Below are positions 31,749 to 42,490 of a stretch of DNA of 64,000 nt, piece after piece. Position 1 is the stretch's first letter. Each line of letters begins with the position of its first letter. Made by a program: the position numbers and the translations under genes. The stretch comes from Hamiltosporidium tvaerminnensis (taxonomy: Eukaryota; Microsporidia; Dubosqiidae): contig CM061248.1 of NCBI GenBank assembly GCA_022605425.2, forward strand, positions 620,001 through 684,000, read 5' to 3'. Below the pieces are notes generated by a model, which saw only the letters and a list, made by a program, of their open reading frames with translations, was not told the origin of the DNA and ran no database searches.

Positions 31749-33654
31749 TTAGTCCTGACTCAAGTCCTCTTCGTCGATCAAAGGAAATTGTTTCGACTGT
31801 CTTCTTAAGTACTATAGACTGAATGTATGCCTCTACATTCATGAGTATTTCTAATCTTTTAAGATGAGATTTATGATATTTTGTCACAATACCGTCCCAG
31901 GTCATCACATAAGGGATTATCTCAACACTACACCTATAAATAAGACCCAACTCATTGGCTAGCAGGTCATACTTCCTAAGTTTTTCAGTTTCAACTATTT
32001 GAAGTGAATCTTGGGAAGTGATTCCTACTTCAATGAGTGTTATTTTATTCTTCTTCTTATCTAAAATAAATATGTCCGGTCTGTTATTCCGAATTTTAAC
32101 ATCAGTTTTAATTCTGGTGTCCACTCTTATCTCTGCATACTCATTATCAAGAATTTCTTGAACTGAGTGACTCCTTATTCGTTTTGAAGACTTAAACTTA
32201 TATCTATTTAAGTGAAGTAAGTGTAGGCATCTAACCACTTCATTATGCCGTCTAGTGTAATCATGGCCTAGCATTTTTTCACATCTAGTTGCTAGATGAT
32301 CTACAGTCTTACCGGACTTCCCGCAGTGTTGACACACACCATCTGCTCCCCAGAATACATTTCTATCCTGGATATAGCAGAACGCAGCTTCATTTTGTGG
32401 CCTAATATCCCCTCTCTTTAACCATCTTGAAGAGTCAATAACACTCACAAGCTCATTTTTCCTTGCATTATATAACTTTGAATGGAGTTCTCGTTTTTCT
32501 ATTTCGTTATATAGTTTTGCAAGTTGAGCTTCTTCTAAACTTTTCTTAGTGACTTCTTCTACCAACCTGTATTTTACTTTTAAGAAGCCTTTTATTAGTG
32601 CAAGATGGGTTTTATTATTATTCTCCTCCTTGAGGATTGCTGCTCGTCTAGTTGATATTTCTTTACTTTTTTCCATACAATCCAAGAGTTGCAGAAGCAT
32701 TTGTTCGCTTCGCAAATCAACACTATGTAGGCCTCTTCCAAGTTCTGTTCTAGGAAGATACAAACGCTCTTTACATCCTGGGCGGAGATGTATCTTATTT
32801 TTCACCAACACCGCACGCACTGCATAATCTAATTTAGAGAAGTCCGCCGGTTCAAGTCGAAGTACTCCTATGTGATAGTTGATTAATGATATCGCATGTT
32901 GATTAATTGCAGAAAATAATTTTTTTGCGTTTAATCTAGTTTGACAAAGTCTTTCAACTCTTGATATAAGTTTGCTCTGTACTTCTTCAAATGAGCTACG
33001 TGTTGGAATTCCTCTGCTATCTTCTATTATTCCTAAATATTTGTAAACACTAACACCTTCTAGAAGAGTAGCAGTATCTTCACAACACGTATCATTTGTG
33101 GCTGACTTCTCTTTGTTAATCTCTAAGCCAATCACCTCTAAAAATTCCTTTGCCTCGCCTGTCATAGCATTCAATGTGGAGCTGTCTTTTGCAAGGAGCT
33201 TAAGATCATCAATAAACAAGAAATGATTAGTAGAATGGGATTCTGCATCTGTTTGTACTGTCACTTTTGTGTATTTTTCATTAAGCTTTCGGCTTAATGG
33301 ATCCATAACCAACACAAATAACAATGGTGACAAACTATCTCCTTGCAGAATCCCTCTCTCAATCTTCTTGCTTATAATTTTTTCAGGCCCTAGTGATATA
33401 TCAATTTTCCATTTTGATATAATTACCTTGATAAATTTCAGGATCCAATCAGGTAACTTAAGGTTTTCAATGCATTGAGTTAAATAAGCATGGTTTATTA
33501 AATCATAAGCTTTTTTAACATCAATCCATGTTGCCTTAAGATTGTTTCCGTACTCTTTATTTAAGGCAATATTCAGTAGAGCCTGCTCTTTCGCTCCCTG
33601 CACACCTCTAACTGCTCCCAACTGGTTCTCCGCAAGAAACCTTCGCCTTTCCAC
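31687..33654 (-). CDS. Reverse transcriptase/endonuclease part of the R2/RLE-like element
   Basis: This 655-codon open frame holds RT motifs from ATWIDVKKAYD (catalytic D45) through GILQGDSLSPLLF (101-113), FIDDLKLLA (catalytic D149/D150) and GLEINKEKS to YKYLGI. After a thumb-like region come a CX2CX8HX4C knuckle (about residue 440) and a restriction-like endonuclease core: RPD at about 523, IEVGI at about 538 and KLRKY at about 552. All catalytic residues seem present. The frame opens without an ATG because it simply follows the last in-frame stop (33661). It would not be translated as part of a complete polyprotein unless stops are suppressed. The AT content is lower than in neighbouring host genes, which suggests recent arrival. 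Confidence 0.8.
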   Translation of the reverse strand: MERRRFLAENQLGAVRGVQGAKEQALLNIALNKEYGNNLKATWIDVKKAYDLINHAYLTQCIENLKLPDWILKFIKVIISKWKIDISLGPEKIISKKIERGILQGDSLSPLLFVLVMDPLSRKLNEKYTKVTVQTDAESHSTNHFLFIDDLKLLAKDSSTLNAMTGEAKEFLEVIGLEINKEKSATNDTCCEDTATLLEGVSVYKYLGIIEDSRGIPTRSSFEEVQSKLISRVERLCQTRLNAKKLFSAINQHAISLINYHIGVLRLEPADFSKLDYAVRAVLVKNKIHLRPGCKERLYLPRTELGRGLHSVDLRSEQMLLQLLDCMEKSKEISTRRAAILKEENNNKTHLALIKGFLKVKYRLVEEVTKKSLEEAQLAKLYNEIEKRELHSKLYNARKNELVSVIDSSRWLKRGDIRPQNEAAFCYIQDRNVFWGADGVCQHCGKSGKTVDHLATRCEKMLGHDYTRRHNEVVRCLHLLHLNRYKFKSSKRIRSHSVQEILDNEYAEIRVDTRIKTDVKIRNNRPDIFILDKKKNKITLIEVGITSQDSLQIVETEKLRKYDLLANELGLIYRCSVEIIPYVMTWDGIVTKYHKSHLKRLEILMNVEAYIQSIVLKKTVETISFDRRRGLESGLNAEESWERASNGCYYESRDA

Positions 33655-33660
33655 TTTAAG

Positions 33661-35175
33661 TTAAACGACTTTCGTTGCACACTTAGTCGTTAACTTGTAG
33701 AGGTTAGACAAACAAGTGATTGGCCTGTAGTCAGAGCCTCTTCGTGGAATTCCTTTCGGTATCAAATACGTAAGCCCGCAGTAAAACCAATCAGCTTGAG
33801 GTGTTCCTTCTAAACATATAACTTTCACAATATCCTAAATATATTTGTGAAGAGTTGTAAGTTTCTGAATGAAAAAATTGTAAATACCATCAATTCCAGC
33901 AGCTTTCCAATTGGGATGCCAATTAATGATATTTATAAATTCATCAAGTGAAGGAAACGTGGTCGGATGATTATCTGATACAAATGGAATCAAATAATCA
34001 TCAAACGTGACTGTGTCATCATTTTTGTTCCACATTGTAGACCAAAAACTCACAATTTCATCACGCCTAACCACATGCTCGGATTCTACACGCTCAGATA
34101 ACCCACGATAAAATCGACCTCGGAAAAGCTCACACATACGATTCTCTTTTCGGAATTGCTTCCTACTTTCATACATCGTAATTTTTTTCTCGTAAACATT
34201 CAAAGACTCATTCTTCTTAACTAAAGCCTCAGAAAGATCAGTTACGCTGCTCAAGTTTAAATTAAACTCTCGCATGATTTTCTTAAGGCTCTTCATTTCC
34301 GAAGTGGAGAGCTTTGCCTGCTTACGAGCCTTCTCGAGAAGATCTTTGAATAGTACTAACTTAGAAATTTTACTTTCTATGTTTTCCTTCCAAGCGGATC
34401 TAGGCTTTTCTTTGCGTGTTGCCTCGTCATAGCATACCTGGGCTGCCTATATTATCCGTGCCCCTGCAGTTATTGTCATCGGCACATAAGAATCAGCATA
34501 CTCACCGATAATTCGATTAATAAGGTCCAAAACTTTACTGTCAACCAATTCACTTGGAAGCTTTCGAGTTCGGACCACTAGTTTTCTAATTTCCTTCTCC
34601 GAGATTTCTTTGATTATACTCAAAAATTTATCTCACAGGTTTATGTATTCCGTGGTGTCAGTCAGGGTGCATGGCTCAGTGAGACAAGTGGCGATTCTAC
34701 GTCGCTCCCCATTCTCTTCTTGCCTTATTTCCCTTTCTGCCTCATTTTGTGCGAATTTTTTAAACGCATCGATATTTAATGTGAGCCAAAATTTTTATTT
34801 TATTACCAGAGTTGCAGGCCAGCCATTTCTGGGCATTCTCTCAAACCTCTTTTCCACTGCTAGAATAGCAGATCTAGGCCATTCCTGCTCTACGACTGTA
34901 ACAGAGTCAAGTATTGAGTGCAATACCATCAGTCGATTCTCTTCCAGAATGGCATCTGTATTGAGGTTTGTCATGCCGTTGGCTGGTTGAAACGCAGTGG
35001 CATCGGTACCAGAAGATGAGGGTATGGTGTCAACCAAGCAGACTGGACTAGTCTGGCAACTACTGCTTGGTGGTTGGTGGGTGGTGTCATGGAAGGTCGG
35101 TGGAGGTGGAAGTCTCTCGGATAACATTGCTACATCTACATCACACATCAAAATCTCTCCTGCGCTGTTCTCCAA
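33661..35175 (-). pseudogene. N-terminal part of the R2/RLE-like polyprotein, with in-frame stops
   Basis: Two long open segments, 34795-35175 and 33835-34296, lie exactly in the frame of the RT segment downstream. In-frame stops at 34795, 34633, 34447, 33835 and 33661 separate them. The first segment is rich in Pro, Ser and Thr (PPPPTFHDTTHQPPSSS). The second ends in NWHPNWKAAGIDGIYNFF, the pre-RT segment of non-LTR polymerases (GPDGI type), and in-frame sequence beyond the stop reads YLIPKG..RRGSDYRPITCLSNLYK, RT motif 2. Only point stops break it and the frame is kept, so it is a young inactive copy. Confidence 0.75.
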
Positions 35176-35259
35176 GTTGTTTACAGCCTTTATTTTTTCA
35201 TTTTTTATATTTTCGCTGTCTACTTTTTTTCTTTCTACCCATCACAAAATTTAAAAGTT

Positions 35260-36810
35260 TTTATTTTTTTTAAACATGTATTTTTAAACTAACAAAAACC
35301 ATTAAATTTAAAGTTCCCAAAACAATCATTCTTGTTCTTTTTTAAAAATTTATTTGGACGCAAAACCATTTAACTTCAGAATATGAATTATGGATAATTG
35401 TATATCAAACGGCATAAGTTTACGATTTTATAAGTTGGTAACAACTAGATTTACTTTCATTGAAATATATATCTTTTTTGTGCTAATTCGAAGCCTCCAG
35501 AAATCTGGCTTTAAAAAGAGCACTATTTTAGTTAAATAACTGGTAAGTTTTTGGATAATAAGTAGCTTAAATTAGTTTCCGTTGGATCCTCACGGTTAGA
35601 GCGAAAATCAAATGCTTTTATTAGAATTTAAAATAGAAAAATTCCAGTTAATAGAATTATTAAAAACCGTAATTTCTCGGGGAAAGATGATAAAAATAAT
35701 CCAAAAATATTAAAACAAAGAATGTAATATTTTTAAACGGTGTACTGCTCACAAACCCCCTTGAAATATCTCAAATCGAATATTTCAAATAAGTTATCTA
35801 AAAAATACTAATTTATCTTCAAAAAAATTCACTGAGAAAATTTAAGGGGCCGAATGAATAGATATAAATGAGAAATAATTTTCATTCTTCAGAATAGTGG
35901 TTTTGTATACACCAGCCCACCTTTTAAGTTTTTCCTTTATCCTAGACACAAGATGATCGAGTAGAAATTGCAAAAATGTGGAGAATTTTGCCATAAATAA
36001 ATTTCTGATTTTCATACTTAGGATGGTTGTCGATTTAAAATACATGGAATAATATGATACCGGAAATTTTGCGATTTCTGCGCAAGAGTCAAACTTACAA
36101 ATATAATTTAGACCAAAAAATTTTGCGGTGCGTTATCATAGTATTGTATTTGTACTATATGAAGGAAGTAAAAAAATTCTATTATTGGAACTAAATTAGA
36201 TACTGAATGATATATTTGCATTTTCTTTAAAAGCTGTTTTAAATTATACTCAATCTTAATAAATCGAAATCTATTTTTCAACAGAAAAACGAACCGGGGC
36301 AGGCAGAATTACAATCAAAGAATATTTTAGAAAAAAATCAGCTATATTTTCTTATATTAATACCATTTAGAATGTATCAACAAGCAATCAGAATCGAAAA
36401 AAGAAATAATAAAAACAAACCATATTCATTTGAAATTTGGCACAGATATATGAAAAAGTACCTGTAGTATCTCGGAAATTTTTGTAAAAATATGGCTAAA
36501 CCTATCTCCGAAGTATGTAAGTACAATGGAGCAAGTAAAAATTTTTAGATAAGGTATTTCGTTTATACTAAGGTGTATTATTTTTTTTTGAAAGAAAAAA
36601 ACTAAAATATATATTTAAAACAATATTAACATTTATATATTATATTTATATAGAATATAACGCACTAAAAACCCTAAATTTTCCAAACCTCGTAATTTAT
36701 ACGCACCTTTTGCAATTTCATATAATTTTTTAGACTCTTAGAATTTTAAATATTTAAGTTCACTATTTGTAATTTCTTTGCCCACCATTCCGGGAGCAGA
36801 ATTGGCTTGG
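35260..36810. other. Intergenic region without genes
   Basis: About 1.5 kb of AT-rich DNA. The 67-codon frame at 35842-36045 on the minus strand has no support. Confidence 0.5.
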
Positions 36811-37005
36811 GGTATTCTCTGCTTTTCGTAAGAGGCGAGTAAAAGAGACTGTCCTCCATGTTGAGGTTGGTCGCAAGGCTATCAACCCATCTTTTTACGA
36901 AACCTGAAAAAGGATACAAACCCATTGGAAAAAGATCCGTGAGCGGTATTACTGAGGCAGGCCAAGACTCGTGCAGGGCTGTATAGCCGAGTTTGAATGA
37001 ATTTG
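36811..37005 (+). repeat. Dispersed repeat family D, copy 2
   Basis: It matches 5961-6160 in the same orientation, block by block (see copy 1). The minus-strand frame at 36746-37042 is an accident of its lower AT content. Confidence 0.65.
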
Positions 37006-37694
37006 AAATTTCAATTAACTTTATAAATCCCCTCTTTTTCAATTTATTTCATCTTTACGAGCCACTGGCATTTATAAGAAAAGGTAATTTCTTTACTAAA
37101 TTTAAGGGAAGTCAGCTGAAACACGCCTATATACTTTTTATAAATATATATCCTCAAAAAAATAATTTAAAATTTTGACAGGATATTGCTGAAGATGTTT
37201 TTTTGGTCATTTAGAAAAAGAAAATGCAATAATATAATTCTAAAAACCAGTGAATGTAAATCTGTTTTATTTGGCCTTTGAAACTATTCTTATGATGGAT
37301 TCAGCAATTTTAACTTCAATCATGTTTTTAATCAAAATAACAGTCAATATAAGAAAATGAAGAGGTGAAAGAGTGCCTTTGTCTTTTTTTCCAATCTCTT
37401 AAGTTTTTTAAAAATAGTTTGCTTCTAATAGATAAATATTTTGCGATTTAATTTGAATTTAGTTCTTTGTAATAATTTTCTAGGTTTTAAGCACTGTTTT
37501 CTAGCTTCGCAGCATTTATTATATTGTTCTCGATATTATAAGTTCTTTGATGGTTGTAAATGGTATTTGTTCAATCAATTTGTAATCCCCACCAATAAAA
37601 GCTTTTGCTTCCTTCTATTTTCTCTGTATTTTCATATTTAATAGTTGATGAGAAATCGATTTCTTCTTAGGATCCTGTCAAGAGGGCTTTCTAA

Positions 37695-38840
37695 CTAAAT
37701 AACTAACTACGGTGCTTCGGCCCTGGAAAGTTCGAGCCAACTTAACAACTCTCTTCGATTCTTCTCCGTTATGCACCAAGTTTTTTCCATGCAATACACT
37801 GAATTTTCTTAGCTCTTTTTCTACTTCATCTGGCAATCTTTTTCTCGGTCTACCTCGTAGTATCTTACCTTCAGGTGCAGATCTAAGAATTTTGATGACA
37901 ACTCTTTCCGTCTACATTCATTCTTCGTGCCATAGCCATTTAAGTCTTCACTGTTTCATAATGGCAACCAAATTTGATTCTTCATAAAGCTCGTATATTT
38001 CTAGATCTGTTCGAATCCTCTACTTTTTATTTTCAAATATTAGGCCTTATAGTCATCTCAGTATCTTTCGTTACCATAAGTCTAGCAGGGTCTCGTCTCT
38101 TTTTGTCATAACCAGTGTTTCAGAAGCGTACTGAACAATATATATGATAATCGTTCTATATAGTTGCCTTTTCGTATTTATATTTGACATATTTGACTTC
38201 TGTAAGTGTTGCAAAGCAAAGTAGGTCTTTTTGCCCGTTTTTATTCTTTTTTTAATATCAAGAGAATTTTTATTATCCTCGTTCAGAAGAGAAGAACCCA
38301 AATATTTAAAGCTCGATACTCTTTCAAATATATATGAATTAATTTTATGAGAGTTCCTCGGGTATTCATGGATTGAGCCCATTACCATATATTTTGTTTC
38401 GTTTCCATTTATTTTCAGTCCAGTTTTTCCTGATTTAGCTACTAATATTCTGAAAGTTGAATCTATATCTTATAGTTCTCTTCCCAGGATGGCGAGATCA
38501 TCTTCATAAGCTGTATATTGTGTGATTCCATTAAATATTGTACTACCTGTTCTTTGTCAACTTGCGGATTTTCTCTCTGTGTTAGATTGAACAGTATGCA
38601 AGATCTGTATCACCCTGCCTTAGCCCTATATTTATGCTAAAATTACTAGATAAATTACCTGTTAACAATACCATTCCTTTTGTTTGTATCAGTGTCATTT
38701 TAATTAAACGAATAATTTTCAAAGGGGAGATTTCTATAAACATAAAATATCGCAAACCAATGACTTTCAACCCCACCAAAAAATATGCACCGACACTGGT
38801 CAAAAGAAAAAAATTGCAAGCCTTAAAACAGAACATAAGA
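37695..38840 (-). pseudogene. RTE-like LINE reverse-transcriptase remnant
   Basis: Read on the minus strand from 38836 down, the order is that of an RTE/BovB-type polymerase. First comes SPLKIIRLIKMTL..NLSSNFSINIGLRQGD, then AYEDDLAILG (normally YADD), then TGLKINGNETKYMVMG. Next is FKYLGSSLLNEDN..IKKRIKTGKKTYFAL..LYRTIIIYIVQYASETLVMTKRDE, and finally LRGRPRKRLPDEVEKELR with the terminal segment. Frameshifts and stops break every piece, and the first Ala of the YADD box is replaced. The N-terminal endonuclease and fingers are missing, so it is probably a 5'-truncated insertion. The clade assignment rests on motif wording, not a tree. Confidence 0.75.
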
Positions 38841-38979
38841 TGCGCGAGGAGCTTTATACCAATACCACAGCTTTTCTCTATATACTTTCTTTTGTATTCA
38901 AGCGAACAGCTCTTATCTGTTTCGCATATACCGTCAAATGTTGTTTGTTTTTGTTGTTACAAATATAGAAAGTAGATTA

Positions 38980-40255
38980 TTAAAATCGGGTTGTCTGAAA
39001 AAAAGCCTAAATGTAGATAATTTTGTTTGTATGTAAAGTTTTAATTTAAACAACATCGTTAATGGGCTAACTTCATCTTATTTCAACAGTTATATCTAAA
39101 TTATTTGCCGAATATTTTTAATAGTTTAATTTACACGTTCGCCCGATCTTAAGCTTTTAGATCGCGTGGTATTTTAGTCATATTTTTTACTGAACCTAAT
39201 CAAAAATGTTTCAATGAATATATTTTTAAATGTACAGCATATGTCAGGTTATATCTTTATAGGAACACCAAAATTATCGAAAATAAATTTGCATCAGTTT
39301 TTTGGAAAATCTGAAGGCGTTTTTTTTTTACCTTAAAAACTTTACTAATGTTTTATAAATGTGAAAAATACTTTAGAAATGCACCAAAGCTGATTATTTT
39401 GATTTGTTGTATCCCAGGATTTACAAAGTCTATAATAAAAAATCATGTTTTTAGCTATATGGTTTATATATATTGACTAGAACGTATTCAAACAATGTAT
39501 ACTGCGCATATTTTATAAGATTAAATATGCTCAGTCATTTAAGCCTTGAAAATTTCATAGTGTTTTTGTTCAATCATAGGATATTTTTATAATCCTTGAT
39601 GGTGTAACAACATGCTCTTTTTAATAATATGCTTGATATATGTTATTTATCATGCAAATGGTCGCATATTCGATCATTAAGTCATTAAAATACAAATAAT
39701 TTTCGACTTAACTAAAAGTTTTGATTCGTATCTTACGATCTAGCACTTTCTTCAGAATAATTAGCGGCTCAGTGACTTTTTTTTAAATATTTGGTATACT
39801 TTACTTCTTTTCCATATTCATAACTCACAATCTTTGGCAGTATGGATGCTTCACACTTTTTTATAAGGAATGAAAAGATAAAACGATAATATAAAGAAAA
39901 GGTTATAATTAAATTTAGAATAATTAAATTGTTAAATCCAGTTATCAAGATGTTTTAATATTTATTTGCTTTGGAAAGATTTACTAAAGCAAAAAACGGA
40001 ACAGTAAAAAATGAAACGAAAAATAAAAAATTCATATTCTCATTCTTTTTAGAGAGGGGAATAAATTTATTAAAAATATATCCCTTTGCCAACTATTAGG
40101 TAACATTGGTATGAAAATCATAGTTTAAATTTTTAGTGAGATAAAAACCACACGTATTTTCGATCTTCTATGATAACTCGTATAGGGAGAAAATAATTAA
40201 AATAGTAAGAAATTTCCTACAAAGAAGTTTGAAGTTTTTTTTAATGTACTAGATA
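38980..40255. other. Intergenic region without genes
   Basis: AT-rich DNA. No gene, RNA or tandem repeat recognised. Confidence 0.5.
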
Positions 40256-40690
40256 TGGAAGCACGTCTGCCGTTTTGAGCAATTTTCATGTGAAAGCATT
40301 AAAACCTAGCCCCTAGTTAGGGTTATAAGAATCGGCGCCTATGTGATATGATATAAAAAAACTAGAAATTCCATTAGCGGTTATACTTGTAAACATGACG
40401 TTGCAAAATCTAGATTGATCACGTGTAAGTTGCAGAGATATAATAACTTAGCTACAATTTTATTTGATTCAGAAATTGTGCAGTAAGTGGGAATTCTATA
40501 GTCATGCCAGAGACTAAGAGATTCGATCCGGAATAACACTTTAGTAAACGCAAATTAACGAACTTTGGGCGACTGCCGACTATAAAGTGGGTTCTAAATA
40601 CATTGTAAATGGAAAGCTTTAGGATACTGATATTTCGAAGATTTGGAGGATGTGTTAAGAGAGATAAGTTATCTACGTAGAACCCATACC
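40256..40690 (+). repeat. Dispersed repeat family A, copy 2
   Basis: Blocks GTGAAAGCATTAAAACCTAG, GTGCAGTAAGTGGGAATTCTATAGTC, ATTAACGAACTTTGGGCGACTGCC and GGAAAGCTTTAGGA align in order with 19820-20200. Divergence is higher than between young copies, and internal deletions shorten it. Confidence 0.7.
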
Positions 40691-42480
40691 ATACCTACGT
40701 CAATGCCATCAAAACAATATAAAATATGTTAGTTTTTTTTAAAAAAGCGCTGATATATTAAATAAGTATATAATCTTTTATTTTGGATTATTCTGATATA
40801 TCGTTTTACTTCCGAAAAATGAAAGGCTTAGAAATGTAAATTCTTAAACTGAAAATATTATTATTTTCATATTTTGTGTACAAATTTGATTATTATGAGA
40901 CTAAGGATACCATTATGAAAAAATTTTACATATATTATATCTTCAAAATATAGTCTTACTTCAAATAAATATCTATTCCTGTTTGGATTTATTAATCATA
41001 AAATATTTAAATCATATTAATTTTGGAAGCTACAATGAACTATACGGACAAGGTTGCATTTTGATTTTTATATTTATTTTTTATTTCCTAGAACTTTAAA
41101 ATGTTTTTTGAATCTTAGTAATTATAAAATATTTGTTTCCATATATTTCCCTATAAGTTCTTTCTTCATTTTTTCCGCAAGACTGATAATGCCTGATACA
41201 TGTTGTTCTAGCATTATTTCAGTTACTTTTGTGATTTATGTGAATACGATTATTTTTTTGATATTTACAAATCAGCGGTCTAAAATAAAATTATATCATG
41301 GTTAAGTCGTCGTTGAATAAATGAATTGAATAAAATTCTTAAGAAACAACCCGACTAGTTTTTCTAAACTAACATGTAGATATTTTGGCACAAACATGAC
41401 TATACTTTATCCTACACAAGTTGAGAAAATAGGAAGTATGAAATACGAAATTAAACAGTAAAATTTGCATATTGATGCTCCTATTAAAAAAAATTAAGTG
41501 GTGAATTGCAAATACAAAAAAAATTCAGAGATCATAAAGTAAATAGAAATGATATAAAATGTGCGGCAATAGAGAAGGTTATATTACAATGCAAATTGTT
41601 TATTTTTAATCAAATTTAATGCATTTCATTGAACTTTTAAAACTGAAGGCTCAAATTTATATTTTATCTCGCTTTAATTAAGTATTTCGTATTTGAATTT
41701 AATTTTTTAAAATCGATTTTGATATTATATCTTGTTTTTTTGCTTTTATATTCAATTTACCGGGTAAATCATTTAAATTAAAATTAGATTGCAATTTTAA
41801 GTAAAAAAAAATGCCTAAAAGTTTTAAAATTTAAGTGCTTAAAAAAATTATTTGTATAAAAAGTTTTTAAGCTAATATTTACACACCTATTCCTTGTATT
41901 CTAACAAATCGATTTTATTTTAAATAAATTATGTAGAAAATACCCGTTTTTGGTTATCAAGTAAGAATTTTAATGTTCGTTTTTAGTTTTGTAAAAAAAA
42001 ATAAATCGAATACGTAAATTTAAATTTATAAGAAAATCGTTAGCATAAAAAATCCAATAGAAAATTATTCAGAAAACTGATCTTTCATATTAGAAAAGAA
42101 TTTTTTTGACGTTTTTTATTTTTAGAATATTTGTTTTGGTTACAAATTTATAAAAATTCTTAAATTTTTTTAATTATACTCTCTAAAAATTTATTTCTTA
42201 GCAAGAAGTCGTTGTAAATGTTAGCGCAATCAAAATAAATTAATTAAAAAAGTTGTAATTTGAAAATATCACTTAATGTTACATTATATTCTTGTATAAG
42301 AAAATTTTCATAGTTTTTTGATTATTTTCAAATATTTGTTCACTTATCAGATTTAACACGGTATATACATTCTATTGGATATTATATTTCTAATATTTGC
42401 TAGATGTCGCTCATATTTTTCTAAATTATATTATTCGTTACTTCTGAAACTGTTTTATTTAAATAAAAAGATAAAACGGT
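40691..42480. other. Intergenic region upstream of EFL1
   Basis: AT-rich DNA. The frame at 41054-41305 begins with TTG and is not supported. Confidence 0.5.
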
Positions 42481-42487
42481 TATCCCG
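42481..42487 (+). promoter_or_regulatory. TATCCCG box of EFL1
   Basis: TATCCCGGTT immediately precedes the ATG at 42491. Confidence 0.5.
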
Positions 42488-42490
42488 GTT

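Larger units (their letters stand above)
31485..35242 (-). mobile_element. R2/RLE-like non-LTR retrotransposon, nearly full length, inactivated
   Basis: A block of clearly lower AT content on the minus strand carries one long reading frame from 35175 (no ATG in frame) to the stop at 31687. Five in-frame stops break it (34795, 34633, 34447, 33835 and 33661). Order: an N-terminal Pro/Ser-rich and then charged region, the reverse-transcriptase domain, a CX2CX8HX4C zinc knuckle, and a restriction-like endonuclease region with RPD..IEVGI..KLRKYD. That order is typical of R2/NeSL/CRE-type elements. An ATG at 35242 (MGRKKKSRQ...) lies one base out of frame and may be the original start. No poly(A) tail or target duplication was identified. 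A related tail at 58690-58860 sets the 3' end near 31485. Confidence 0.85.

Noticed and set aside
38000-38025. GTTCGAATCC resembling a tRNA T-loop
   Set aside because: It lies inside the RTE-like remnant, and no acceptor stem or A box could be formed around it. No tRNA was found in the window by eye.
41054-41305. 83-codon hydrophobic ORF
   Set aside because: TTG start and no homology. It is probably random in AT-rich DNA.
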